A stretch of DNA of 64,000 nucleotides from Coenobita brevimanus (GCA_032717465.1 CM064657.1:19874232-19938231), one strand, 5' to 3'; positions 35,001 to 47,290 are shown, counted from the stretch's first letter. Notes: generated from the letters alone by a model not told the origin. A program made the numbers and translations.

Positions 35001-35726
35001 TTTACCAAAATCAGAATCCACATTCTTAGAATTTAACCACCGCTCTAACAGATCTTCTTTGATTTTTGCATACTCAACATGGGATTGCTTATCTTGCTTG
35101 TAAGTTGTCCTAAATTTTACTCTATAGGCTTCAGGAACAAGCTCATAGGCCTTAAGAATCAAGCTCTTAACTACATCATAATTATCACATTGATCCTGAG
35201 GCAAAGATGCATAAGTCACTTGAGCTTTACCGGTGAGAACAGTTTGAAGGAGTACTGGCCAATACTTTTTTGGCCAATTAAAACCTGTAGCTACCCTCTC
35301 AAACAACTGAAAATACTTTGTTAAATCAGATTCATTAAAAGGAGGGACAAGTTTAACATTTTTAGCCACATCAAAATCATCAGAGCTAGATGATCCAGTT
35401 CCACCTTGTTTCATGCGATACTCATGGTCTGCCTGAATCCTAGCAATTTCAACTTGTGCTTCAGCCTCCCTAGCACGGGACTCCTGCAGGGCTAGCTGTA
35501 TCTTAGCTAATTCAATCTGCGTTTGCTCATTTGGAGGAGTTACATTAAACAAGCTTTCATTAATCATGTCAACAATCTGATCTTTAGAATGATGAGAGCG
35601 AACAACAAATCCCAATTGTTGAGCAACAATCTTAAGTTCATTCTTTGTTCTGTTTTCTATATCACACACTGTTTGCACATTTGACAAAAAATCTTTGGCT
35701 TCATCAAGTGTAGTAATAGTAGACAT
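32004..35726 (-). CDS. Gag-protease-integrase-RT polyprotein, Ty3/Gypsy type with copia-like order, RT truncated
   Basis: One uninterrupted frame of 1240 residues, counted from the ATG at 35726; an upstream TTG start is less likely. A coiled-coil-like segment (about 65-105) precedes Gag. The nucleocapsid knuckle C334-C337-H342-C347 (CTYCSKLGHTTERC) follows. The protease has DTGA at 436-439 and LLGNDI near 505. Integrase has H664, H671, C701 and C704, then catalytic D735, D794 and E830 with the D-35-E spacing, and a GPY/F module (SGPYFVEKKL, about 967). RT starts after integrase: WSSPVTLVPKPGG, LCIDYRRVN and KFDLLKGYWQVP (first catalytic Asp about 1183). The frame then runs into the 3' end. 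The YxDD box and RNase H are missing, so it cannot reverse transcribe on its own. Protease-integrase-RT order in a Gypsy-type element is known from the Gmr1 group. Confidence 0.93.
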   Translation of the reverse strand: MSTITTLDEAKDFLSNVQTVCDIENRTKNELKIVAQQLGFVVRSHHSKDQIVDMINESLFNVTPPNEQTQIELAKIQLALQESRAREAEAQVEIARIQADHEYRMKQGGTGSSSSDDFDVAKNVKLVPPFNESDLTKYFQLFERVATGFNWPKKYWPVLLQTVLTGKAQVTYASLPQDQCDNYDVVKSLILKAYELVPEAYRVKFRTTYKQDKQSHVEYAKIKEDLLERWLNSKNVDSDFGKFKQMILLEDFKRCVNKDVSLYLDERRIDNLSDAAVLADEYVLTHKRYFRGKRKAESQYVASTQSTGNRKESKDDVSQEVNTSFTSRFQKSKCTYCSKLGHTTERCFRRQRDVNKKESLNIQSIGLVSTLESSQNSLTELTELALRGNLNSHDGAPLLSSNVGDTLKSSCANFLSDGFVSPPDSNDRKSVQIYRDTGACQSLMLTSVLGSNVNSSDETVILQGVGNNYFSVPLCRVNLESGFVNGSVMVGLVETLPMSGVTFLLGNDIGGSQVCPAPQLSGEPVAATHGCDVPDVFPACAVTRAKSKVTGDLEDNDDDDVILADTFLANLDHSPDEAVPRSVDNLSRQELVELQVADPELKGLANSACSEEESAGASTCYYVKSGVLMRKWRPPTASADCEWEVVHQVVIPRVCRQDIIRVTHDSSLAGHLGVRKTVARILKHFYWPGIFRDVSWYCKSCHTCQVVGKCNQTEKVAPLVPIPPFEAPFTRVLVDIVGPLPKTSSGFSYVLTLIDMATRYPEAIPLRNISAKDVVKEMLGFFTKFGLPKEVQSDRGSNFMSNVFKQSLKELGITQITSSAYHPQTQGALERYHQTLKSMLKKYCLEHQKDWDKGLPFVVFAARESPNESLDFSPFELLFGHEVRGPLKLLKECWLSEEDDVNLLEYVMKFKERLSTALQLARENLGAAQEKMKTWYDKKSRLRHFQPGDQVLILLPVHGQPLQAKFSGPYFVEKKLSDVNYVIATPDRRKSKQLCHINMLKLYHRRDENNPVCTVAVPPESASEALPCSMSLSDSLGKNPDIMNDLQTKLSHLPPKERQEFSALLQEYPQVFRATPGRTTVLMHDVDVGDAKPIKLPPYRVNPVKVPLIQKELGYLLDHKMIEPCQSEWSSPVTLVPKPGGSQRLCIDYRRVNQITKTDTYPLPRVEDCVDKIGKARYISKFDLLKGYWQVPMTERAREISCFVTLGKTFACSVMPCTDCFRVIRNFLCKFLFSLWGGVT
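32014..32022 (-). other. Polypurine tract
   Basis: On the minus strand GTGGGGAGG directly precedes the 3' LTR, the place where plus-strand DNA synthesis is primed in LTR elements. Confidence 0.75.
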
Positions 35727-35796
35727 AATTAATAAGTAACAGTCACAAAATATCAAGCAATATCCTTATGATAATATCCTGAATATCCTGATATGA

Positions 35797-35804
35797 GGTC
35801 GCCA
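35797..35804 (-). other. Primer binding site, probably tRNA-Arg
   Basis: On the minus strand TGGCGACC begins 6 bases inside the 5' LTR. This is complementary to the 3' end of arthropod tRNA-Arg as I recall it (GGTCGCCA). Only 8 bases match, so the tRNA identity is tentative. Confidence 0.6.
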
Positions 35805-35810
35805 AATTTA

Positions 35811-36606
35811 TGTTACGGAACAGAGAAAGATAACGTACAATTTAAGTGAGAATACTAAGAGTCACTACTGTCCCGTAAAGTTCCAGGTTCAAAACAAAAG
35901 AGTTAGGTAAAATTACAAGTTAAAGTTTAATGCTTAAATTAACAACAAAACATTCAGAACTCAGAAGGATAATGTAATGGCAAATAAACAGGTTAAATAT
36001 ATGGTTAACTGCAATAGCCTCTATTAACACGAAATTAGCAAGAATAAATTTATCTAAGTCAGCCCTGATAAAATGAGATACCAGATAATACTCAGTGAAT
36101 GCCAGATAAATAATTACAGATACAAACTATTATCAAAAATGACTGACATAAAACGAATATTTACATAAATTACAAAAACTTCACTAGGCCTACAAATCAA
36201 CACCTTATGCTATACAGTACAAGGAAAAAATGCAATAACAGTTATACTCAAATTACACACAGCTGCTAGATGTTTGGAGATTTCTTGAGCACTCACAATA
36301 ATAATATCTGTACAGGGGAGGACAGAGATGTGAACAAAATGAGGAGCAGATCTAAGTGGCAATGATGCAGAGACTGAGCTCATTATATAGGGGCCAGCAG
36401 AGCCTGATACAACTTGTAATAAGGACGCGCAAATGAAGCGATGGGGACAAACGGTCGACAATCCCGCACTGAATAACAGAAAGGACGACTTACTCTACTA
36501 TAACGGTAGAAGGGGGGGACTGAGGCAGAACACGCTCGTGATCAAACATGCAGCAACTGTGCGTTAAAATTACACAAAGGATGATGAAATCATAGGCTAT
36601 GTAACA
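35811..36606 (-). mobile_element. LTR retrotransposon, 5' LTR
   Basis: 796 bases, nearly identical to 31217-32013. The element is transcribed on the minus strand, so this is the promoter-bearing copy. TG...CA termini (TGTTAC / GTAACA) are intact. Confidence 0.95.
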
Positions 36607-36850
36607 ATGTTTATAATATGGATGATGTTGAGGTTTGGGCGTATGTGTGGGTGTTTAGGAGAGACGGCAGTTACATTGAAACGCCAGGCCGGCCTCATTC
36701 GTTGTCTCACAAACAGGTGTGGGTGTGGCTGTGTGAGGATGGCAGTATGAATGGTGTTCATGGTGTAGGTATAAGTGTTGATGTTTAAGAGAGACGGCAG
36801 TGACATCGGAACACAGGAAAACCTCATTCATTGTCTCACTAACCAGCTGC
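36607..36850. repeat. Two ~130 bp tandem units right of the LTR element
   Basis: GTTTAGGAGAGACGGCAG at 36652 and GTTTAAGAGAGACGGCAG at 36782 each start a unit that runs to TTGTCTCAC. A related unit lies left of the LTR element at about 31048. Confidence 0.75.
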
Positions 36851-37018
36851 ACAATTCAGCAAATGTTTTACTGCATTGCCCTATTAAGCCCATCCCATTC
36901 ACTACCACCGCTTATTAGATGTGGGAACAGATTTACGAACGGGTGTGTCCATCTATTACTAATAAATGTCGATGTGATCTTCATTCTGTTGTCTCCAGCG
37001 AGGTAATAAAGCCACAAC

Positions 37019-37157
37019 ACCATGCCTCACCACACCATTCTATATCATACCATACCACTGCATACCATACCATCCTGCTCCATACCATATCACACCATAC
37101 CACACCATACATCACCATACTATACCACACCACACCATACCATACCATACCACACCA
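37019..37157. repeat. CCATA/ACACC pentanucleotide repeat
   Basis: Imperfect array of ACCAT / ACCACACC units. Confidence 0.85.
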
Positions 37158-37429
37158 AGGACATTAACTGAATGACTCAGAGGCTCCCATGTCTAGCAAT
37201 TTTGCATTCGTTTATTCCTCCTGCAGCTAAACGATTCTAATTATTATCTGGTGCGCAGGTAATTTACTGAAAATGCTGCAGTTTCCCTTCTGAACGGCTG
37301 CAGCTCTCACGTTTTATTTTAGTTTTACTACCCTGCTGACACACTCAGTGTCAGCACGTGTTTTCCTCCACAAATTAGACAACTTCATTTAGCTTTTGAG
37401 ATACCTCTTACTGAGATCTTTAATGCAAG

Positions 37430-40210
37430 GGAGAAGGAATCAAAGTCCAGGAGCCCACAAGATTGTTCTCTCCAAGGAAAAAAAAATAAGAATTTACTTG
37501 TTGAGAAGAGAAGTATATGGGGAGCTTCCCCACACATGGGAGTTGTACTCTACACAGGGGAGAATAAAACTCGTATATAAAGTCAACAACTGTGCTCAGA
37601 TAAACAAGACACGGGGTTGGCTTAGCGCACCTAATATCGAGGGAAAGTGACTCCAAGTATGTTTATACATGATGCAGGATTGATTTGCATATTGTTAAAA
37701 TTAAAGGATACTCTAGCGGAAGATTATGTGGGGTTGACAGATGTAAGAACTGAGTTTCTGATGCATTAAAAACAACAATAATACTTTTACCCCAGTTAGA
37801 GATATGAGCCAAGTCAGACACTAGGTGTGCCATAGCCTCATCTCTTGTGTCTTGATTTAAGTGCTAAGATGGACGCTGCAGGAAGCAAATGGAAAGATGA
37901 AGGTGGAGTCATCAGTGTATGAATGGATAGGGTTAGAGTTACAGTTTAGGTCATTCATGAATAGAAGGAAGTGAGTTGGTGATTGGACAGAAACCTGAGG
38001 AACACCACAATTGATATCCCTAGAAGAGTGATGGCCGTCTACAACAGCAGATATAGAACGACCAGAAAGGAAGCTAAAGATGAAGGCACAGCTAGAAGGA
38101 TCGGAATCATAAGAGGGCAGTTTGAAAATTAAAGATTTATGCCAGACTCGATCAAAAGCCTTAATGATGTCGTGTGCAATAGCAAAGCTTTCGCCAATGT
38201 CCCGAAAATATGATAACCAGCAGTCTGAAAGGTAGGTGAGAAGATCGCCAGTGGAGCGACCCTCGCAGAACCCATACTGATGATGTGAAAGAAGGTTGTG
38301 ATAGGAAAGGTGCTTTGAAATTCTTTTGTTTAGAATAGACTCAAAAGCTTTTGAATACAATATATTAGACCAATTGGGCGATAGTTAAAGGGCTGGGAAT
38401 GGTCATCCTTCTTTGGGACATGCTTAATGAGAGCAAACTTCCAGGAAGAAGGAAAGATACAAGCTGACAAAGGCAAAAGAGTTTACTTAGACTGGGTGCA
38501 AGCACAGAAACAAAGTTCTTTAGGATAACAGTCTTGTTAATCTTAAGGTCAGTGATCACAGAAAACACTTCAGTTGAAGAAATTATAACGTCAGCCATTA
38601 GGAAGTCAGAGGGGGAAGGGATGGAGGAACAGTACTGGAATTGTCTAAGATGCAACTGGAGGAGAAAGTCTGAAGAGTTTTGCTTTATCAGTAGAAGAAA
38701 TAGCTACAGAGCCATCAGAGTGGAAAAGAGGAGGGAAGGATGATGAGATAAAGTTGTTAGAAAGGTTTTTGGGAAGGTACCAGAAAGAGTGGGAAGAATT
38801 TGAGTTGGAGAGTTCAGAGTGTTTAGTACGAATGAAATTATTTTTAGCAGAGCGAAGAATAGACGTAGCATAATTCCGGAAAGAAACATAAATGAGATGA
38901 GATTCAGGGATGGGTTGGCTCTGGTACCTTTTGTAGGCCTTCTCCTTGTCGTGGACAGCATTAGAACAAACGTGATTCAACCAAGTTCTCTTTGCATTAG
39001 TTACATGATATGAGAAAGGTAGTATGCTTCCAAGCCCGAGAGAATAAGCTCCGAAATGCACAAGTCACACTCAGATGGCTCTTAGCCACGGAAGCAATAA
39101 TTATTCCAAAAAGTACTGTCCGAGGGCCTACCAATTAGCAGTTCCAAAGTCCCACAGCCGCCACTTATTAGGGGGGTCCACAGGTCTTACTGGAGCGATA
39201 GGAAATTTTAAGGTGATAAGATTGTGATCAGAGGATTGTGATCAGTTGGAACTTTCTCAAAGACGGTGAGGTATATGGGTAGGGTGTTGTACAAGCTGCT
39301 CTAGGTCATTAAGTCATTAAGGATACAAAAGATGTAGACTTGTTCGCCAAGTGGATCAATGAAAGGAGAGGAGAGCCAAAGGTGGTGGTGAACACTGAAG
39401 TCAGGTAGAACGGAAATATCAGAGAAAGTAGAAATTGATAGGATATGTTCCATCTTAGAAGTAAGAGAGTCGAAGAATATATCATAGCAGAATTAGTGGA
39501 TAAGTAAACAGCTCATAATTATATATTTAGTCAGGGAATGACAGGATTGCCAAAACCAGAGAGGAGAAAATTCAGAAGATTCAAGTTCAGGATCACAGGA
39601 GCAAGATACGTTGTTGCGTCCATATACACAACAGCCACATTTGGCCTCGAAATGAGTATAAAGTAGGAGGATACTGAGAAGGGTTTGCTATCAGTCCTCT
39701 TAAACAGCTGAATCTCAGTGAGGAAGAGATGAAGTTAAGAGGAGGGGAGGTACTGTTCATCAGAGAGAACGTTAGAGAAGAGGCCACGAGTATTGCAGAA
39801 ATGGAGAAGTGAGTCAGACATTGGTTCCAGGCAGCTTGCTTGGTCGTCACCGGGAGAGAGGCGAATGGTGGAGGATTTAATGGTCTCCCACCCTCCCTTA
39901 CCCCGGGTACTCCGAGGCTTTGGGTTCGAAAAGCCATTTTTTGTTTAAAATTTGGAACAGGAAATGTGGTAGGCTATGCAATGTGCATGCAGTTTGGTGT
40001 TGAAAGTTAGAGGAACTTGTGTTGGAGTGCATGCTGCCCTATTTTCTGTTTTAATGAAACACTGAAAAAGTTCAGCAAAGGTGGATGGGCAGAAGGCAGT
40101 CCCGAGGGCTGATGGGACGGGAGCTCCAGCTTACCCTGTCATCAGCTTTCCATCCACTTTGGGAGTGCCGCCCCACTCTATTGGTGCTACAGTCTACTCC
40201 CTTGTAAATT
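37430..40210 (-). pseudogene. Jockey-like LINE, long but broken copy
   Basis: On the minus strand the order is: a 5' region (about 40210-39940); an endonuclease part with SVSSYFILISRPNVAVVYMD (about 39680-39600); a linker (39061-38645); the RT with HHQYGFCEGRSTGDLLTYL and FDRVWHKSL (38300-38100); the active-site box SYTDDSTF (about 37910); and VVDFIYEFYSPLCRVQLP (about 37590-37540). Many stops and frame changes break it. Just after the part matching 8638-8706 it jumps to the 3' UTR (CCTTGGAGAGAACA, 37480-37460), so the last ~350 bases of RT present at 8700-9080 are deleted here. The usual YADD reads YTDD. Confidence 0.85.
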
Positions 40211-40489
40211 AGAACACGTTCAGGAACGTGATGCTTCTCCTGCGTCATGGCTTTCCACGTCTATTATAGGAGCACTCGTTTACTTTCTTGACGTCGTTGT
40301 TAGAGAATACGTTGAATTAAACTATTGTCCAACCTATGCAGGCCTAGCTACAACGCTCATATTTATATAGTGTCCCTAATATTCACATCTGCCCTAACAT
40401 CTGCCAAAACCCAAGCCATCCCCCCCCCCATCCCAAGCTAGTTCACTTAACACTCATTTTACCCATTTCCTATCCCCTGTCATGCTCGC

Positions 40490-41565
<1,076 letters not shown>

Positions 41566-41569
41566 GTGG

Positions 41570-44439
41570 ATGGAATGGTATCCAAATTACTAGAGATGAA
41601 TGATTATGTCAGAGAAAATGAACCACAAATAATATGCCTAACTGAAACAAAACTAACACCAAGGATATCCAATGACATACTAAACTTAGAGGAATACAAT
41701 ATATGGAGAAGAGACAGAAATTAAAAAAAAGGAGGAGGAATTATAATATTAACTAAGAAAAATCTAAAAGTCAATGAAATAAAACTAGATATACCATCAC
41801 ATTAGAACTGATTGCAGTAGAGATCAACACATCTGAAGGTAAAGTAATTGTAGCCAATTTGTACATGCCACCCAGATCAAACACATGGCAAAGAGATGAA
41901 TATGAGGACCTGGCAGAGAGTACAATTCAGAGTTTAAGATCATTACTACTTAGAATGGAAGAGAAATCAGAAAGAATTATACTAACTGGGGATTTCAATA
42001 CAAATATAAATTGGAATACTCTAGATACAATTAGCCAAGAAAGCTGTTGGGACCAAAAGCTCCTGGATCTCGTACAAGAGTTCTTCCTAACGCAACATGT
42101 GAGGGACACCACCAGAAAAAGAGGACTTGATGTACCTTCAGTGCTAGATCTAATATTTACTAGGCAAGAAAATGATATTGACAGTTTAATATATCACCCT
42201 CCACTCGGCAAAAGCGATCATGCAGTACTAAATTATAACTTCAGGATAGCATATGACATAGTAAACAACAATGACAGTTACAAAAAGAGCCTAAACTATA
42301 AAAAGGGAAATTATCAAGACCTAAAGAAGTATTTCTTAGAAGTTGATTGGGAAAATGAGTTTAGAGGACAAGATTTAAATGCTGTATATAAAAAATTCTG
42401 TGAATTTTATGAAATAGGAGTCCAGAAGTACATCCCACAGCACAAAGAAGCAGATAAGAAAATACAGAAATGGTTCAATACAGAATGTAAAAAATCAAAA
42501 GAAAGAAGAGATTTGTTGTGGAATAGCTACAGAAGACATAATAGTGAAAGGGCGTATAATAATTACAAACAGGCAAGAAACGATTATACAAGAATAAGGA
42601 GGGAAGCCCAAAAACAGTTTGAGGAGGATATAATAAATAAAAGTAGTGATCAACCAAAGCTGTTTTACAGCTATATCAGAAGCAAAACCAAAGTAAAAGA
42701 TATAATACAATCAATTACGGACGAGGGAATCACTTATACATAAGAGAAAGATATTTGTGAAGCACTAAATAAGAATTTCCAATTAGTTTTTACAGAAGAA
42801 AAAAATTTTGAGAGGGACTATGTGGAACATGCATGTCCACACATACTACCAGATATACAAATAGCAGAAAAAGTAATACAGGAGGAGTTAAGTAGATTAG
42901 ACAGAGGAAAAGCAAGTGGTCCTGATGAAATTTCATGTTGGGTACTACGAGAATGTGCAAAGGAGTTAAGTAAACCATTATTCTTAATTTTCAAGAAATC
43001 CTTGAGTCAAGGTAAACTACCTGATATTTGGAAAAAAGCAAATATTGTCCCCTTATTCAAGAAAGGAAATAGACAAAATCCACTCAACTACCGACCAGTA
43101 TCACTGACCAGTGTTGTAAGCAAGGTATTAGAAAAGCTTATAAGATTAGCTTGGGTAAATCATCTAAAAGAACACAATATGATAACAGAAAGACAGTTTG
43201 GCTTCAGAAAAGGAATATCATGTGTTACTAATCTGTTGAGCTACTATGACAGAGTAACAAACACAATACAGGAAAGGGAAGGATGGGTGGACAGTATCTA
43301 TTTAGATTTCAAGAAAGCTTTTGACAAAGTACCACACCAAAGACTTTTATGGAAACTGTACCATCAAGGAGGAATTCGAGGCAAACTGTTTTGTTGGATG
43401 CAAGACTTTCTCATAAAAAGAGAAATGAGAACAGTACTAAGAGGAAACTACTCATCATGGAATGAAGTGACTAGTGGAGTACCACAGGGTTCAGTGCTGG
43501 CACCAATCATGTTTTTAGTGTATATAAATGATATAAACAGTAACACTGTAAATGAGAGCTATCTGAATATGTTTGCAGATGATGCAAAAATACAAAGGAG
43601 AATTACTAACACAGACTCTTGTAAAGAGCTACAAGAAGAATTAAATAAACTTCATGAATGAAGTAGTACATGGCAAATGGAATTCAATGTGGACAAGTGT
43701 CATGTAATCAAGTTTCGTAAAAGTGGAAAAAGACCTGATTGGGATTATAAGTTAGGAAATAAAACCCTATACACATCAGAAAGAGAGAAAGACCTAGGTG
43801 TGATCATCAATAACAAACTATCTCCGGCTGACCACATCAGCGAGAAGGTACGGAACATGTATACACTGCTTGCAAATATGAGAATAGCATTCACATACAT
43901 AAATGAAGACATGCTAAGAAGGATAATAACATCATTCATTAGACCAACCCTGGAATATGCATCAGTAGTCTGGAGTCCTCATCTCAAAAAGCACATAGAC
44001 AAGATTGAAAAAGTTCAAAGGGCCGCTACAAGATGGATATCAAGCTTAAGGGACCTAAGCTACGAAGAAAGACTAAATAAACTGAATCTACCAACGCTAC
44101 AGGAGCGAAGGAAAAGAGGTGACATGATAATGCTATATACAGTAAGTGCATATCAGGGAAGGAGAAAATAGACATAAATGATTACTTAACACATGGAGAA
44201 GCATCAGCAAGAGGACACTGCAATAAACTGCATAAGAAGAGAGGTGATAAAGACGTAAGGAAATTCAGTTTCCCAAACAGAGCAATTGATCAATGGAATG
44301 CACTACCGAATGAAATAGTGTGTGCCAAAACAATTCACAAATTTAAGGATATGTACGATAAATATGGTTTAAGACACGGGACAGTACGAGCTTGACTCAT
44401 TCCTGTAAAGATACAATTAGGTAAGAACAATTAGGTAAG

Positions 44440-44440
<1 letters not shown>
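41570..44440 (+). pseudogene. CR1-like LINE, 5'-truncated, with RT active site retained
   Basis: Codes for an endonuclease with GDFNTNINW (about 41988) and GKSDHAVLNYNF (about 42208). The RT follows, with GKASGPDEIS (42907), YLDFKKAFDKVPHQRLLWKL (about 43300), SGVPQGSVLAP (43472) and active site MFADDAK (43568). After it come LEYASVVWSPHLKKHIDKIE (about 43950) and FSFPNRAIDQWNALPNE (about 44263), ending near 44394. Damage: stops at 41722, 42741 and 43659 and frame changes near 41800 and 44150. The frame is otherwise preserved, so the copy is moderately young. The 3' end has two copies of AATTAGGTAAGAAC before (AC)n. The N-terminus of the endonuclease and ORF1 are missing. Confidence 0.88.
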
Positions 44441-44506
<66 letters not shown>

Positions 44507-44528
44507 CCTCTCCAACCCAACCCAGTCA

Positions 44529-44562
<34 letters not shown>
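44441..44562. repeat. CA minisatellite, continuation
   Basis: (CA)n, a spacer CTCTCCAACCCAACCCAGTC, then (CA)n again, the same as the array left of the LINE. Confidence 0.95.
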
Positions 44563-44565
<3 letters not shown>

Positions 44566-44644
44566 TGTTCCACCCATCCCACACCCAGTTAGGAGTAATC
44601 CAAAGGTCTGGACGTAGTTTCAACCTTTTTTTTTCTTTTTTTAG

Positions 44645-45085
44645 AACAAGCACAGGTTCAACCCGTTCTATGCCTGCCCTTCAGCTGCCCTGGGCAGTGC
44701 GGGGAGCCAGTTGCAGGCGTTAGCTGTCTTCGACATCTGCTGACACGTGCACTAATTATGATTCATGCATTATCACACTGCTAGATACATATACTGTTAT
44801 ACACTGTTAGTTCTAGTTTGCGAGCTCAAGTTTTATATAATTGTACTGTAAACATACGGTGTAACCGTACCTTTATACTGTAACCATACCTTGATAATTT
44901 CTTGAACTTGCAAGCTGAACTAGCAGTGTATATCAGTATATGTATCTAGGGGTGTGTAAGTGTCTACTTGACATTTAGTGCACGTATCAGCAGATTTCGA
45001 GGAGTGTTAACGCCTGCAACTGACTCCCAGGACTGCTGCGGGCAGTTGAAGGGCTGGCATCGAACGGGTTGGACCTGTGCTTGTC
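44645..45085. mobile_element. Foldback-type element, ~440 bp
   Basis: Arms of about 200 bases (44645-44840 and about 44900-45085) are inverted repeats at roughly 80% identity, starting ACAAGCACAGGT. TAG flanks both sides (44642-44644 and 45086-45088) and may be the target duplication. Nearly the whole element is the stem; no ORF. Confidence 0.75.
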
Positions 45086-45201
45086 TAGTTATAAGATAGG
45101 TTAGTAGTTTTCATCACTTAATAGTTGAGTCCATTCTACAGACACCGTATAAAATTAGCCTATAATGATACATGGAATAGTGATCACTCAACAGTGGAGT
45201 A

Positions 45202-45752
45202 CAGTCATAAGAAAAACTATCGTTACCCTTCAGAGCTATGTACTATGACGCAACTACGAAGTGTTGTGAAATGATGGACAGGAACGTTTGTACCTCAAGC
45301 CCGTCAATGTCGGTTATGTGAGACACAGATATTAGAATTTGTGCTAGAGGTAATAAAAACTAATTAGATCGTTTGGCCTCTTTGCGTAGAGACAACACAC
45401 TTTATTATCCGGCAACGAATTCATTAAATAAAAATGTAACCAAATGTTCTGAAGTCGGCAACACACACGCAGAGGGGCAATGAGTATGTGCACCCATGCC
45501 AGATGTATGATAGTAGTTCAACCGATACAAGCCAAGTTAGTAAATTTCAGTGTAAAAACGATATGTATTGCTTTCTACATAATTATAATAAATGTTGAAT
45601 AGAAGGAAAATAATAAAACATGTTTAGTCTCATTGCTTTAATATTTTGTATACCCACCCCCTGCTTCCAAAACAGCCTCTAGACGTCTGAAGCATCCATC
45701 TGAAGCATTTAACCACCCATCTAAAGCAAACAAATGAACTTGTGCACCCCTG
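45202..45752 (-). mobile_element. Mariner/Tc1-type element, second copy, right end missing
   Basis: Starts after TA with CAGTCATAAGAAAAACTATC and matches 20623-21180 with scattered substitutions and a short deletion near 45690. It then departs; the right inverted repeat is not found. Confidence 0.8.
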
Positions 45753-45969
45753 CCATTTCGGCTCTGGCAACGCCGGGTACCCATGCAGCCCAGTTTTAGG
45801 CATGGAGACTTACATTACCTCCAGTCGGGCATAGGATATGTGAGGTTTACCTCCGAGGTCATTTGAGGTCACTAGCAATTGTAAACGTGTGCGCAAATAC
45901 TGTGCGTTACATTCCGAAAGCTGAAATAGAAAGTTCCTGGACCTCTTATAATCCCTCTTCAAAAGCATA

Positions 45970-45972
<3 letters not shown>

Positions 45973-46047
<75 letters not shown>
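45973..46047. repeat. TA microsatellite
   Basis: About 37 TA units. A further short TA tract is at 46144-46164. Confidence 0.97.
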
Positions 46048-46049
<2 letters not shown>

Positions 46050-46160
46050 TCTTTCTGGAGCAGAAAGAAAGATTGAAAATACTGTACGATTTGAGTCTTC
46101 GCATTTTTGGCACGGGCGACTCCGGGTGTCCCTGCTCGTGGGTATATATATATATATATA

Positions 46161-46498
46161 TATATTTTGCCAGACGCCATAATCCCGGGAGTGGCCATTT
46201 GACTTTCAGTATTTGTTTGACGGGGAGGGGCACTAACCCTCCTCCAACCCACTTGCTGACACGTACGGAACACGTATGGTTTGGTTATATGGTAAACGGT
46301 TTCTTGGATTACAGAAAACCACTTGGCTTGTCACTCAATGTAAACCACCTGCACAGGAAAGAAAAGCAATAAGAAGTGACAGGAAAGTTGGGGGAAATAG
46401 GAAGGGATGAGGACAGATACAGAAAAAGAATGATACAGGCTAAGGAAGAAGTAGGCAGTATTATATCAAGTGAGTGGATGATGGTCGCCACCACCTAC

Positions 46499-46500
<2 letters not shown>
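46161..46500 (-). mobile_element. SINE-like repeat B, inverted copy
   Basis: Reverse-complement match to 6688-7066 over the full length: it starts at TTTTGCCAGACGCC (the LINE-type tail), passes the GGGGAGGGGCACTAACCC segment and ends at CGCCACCACCTACCC. TA arrays lie on both sides. Confidence 0.85.
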
Positions 46501-46545
<45 letters not shown>

Positions 46546-46554
46546 TAGATAGAT

Positions 46555-46637
<83 letters not shown>
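46499..46637. repeat. TA, GATA and GT compound microsatellite
   Basis: (TA)n, (GATA)n, (TA)n, then (GT)n. Confidence 0.96.
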
Positions 46638-46638
<1 letters not shown>

Positions 46639-47290
46639 TGTTTTCTAGAGTTTGAATATGTTTGTGTTTGTTTGCAATGCATAAATAATTATTTGTATGT
46701 TTGTATATGTTGGCTGTGTGTATTATTGATATTAACTACCGTACTTTTAGTGTGCATATATTTTAATTTATTTAAATTTTTGTATCCGACTCTATGCAGA
46801 CTTGACAGTCATTTCCATTAGTTTTCCTTTGTGTAGTTTTCCTCCACATATCAGCACATCAGCACTAATGCCTACCGTCCATAATGATTAAATGCTTGGG
46901 CAGTCTTTTTCAGGATATTATTTGACCCCCTCTTATGATATATCGGTGGGTCTTCTTGTTGATTATTTAAGCCTGTTGTAACGAAATAGTTTTATCACTT
47001 TGTTCCCAGCTCCAATCTAGACTCGAACCAGTTTCGTTTCAGGCAACAGACAACTTTTCTGACCAAATTTGATCTTACATCTATTTGTGATGCATTGTAA
47101 TCACATCCTATGAACGATGAACCCAGCCTCTCAGAGCAAGTATAAGCAAACACTCGCTATGGAAGAAGACTTGTTGATTTCCGAGAGGTGTCGTACAACA
47201 TGAGCAAACTTTATTACTTTGCGTACCCAGGTCTTCACAGATATTCACATGAAAATGCCATACCCGTTAACGAACATAAATCTAACCATG
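46638..47290. other. No recognisable feature
   Basis: AT-rich; no supported gene. Confidence 0.4.

Noticed and set aside
32004..35726. Endogenous retrovirus
   Set aside because: No envelope frame or surplus 3' coding region; the ORF ends at the polypurine tract.
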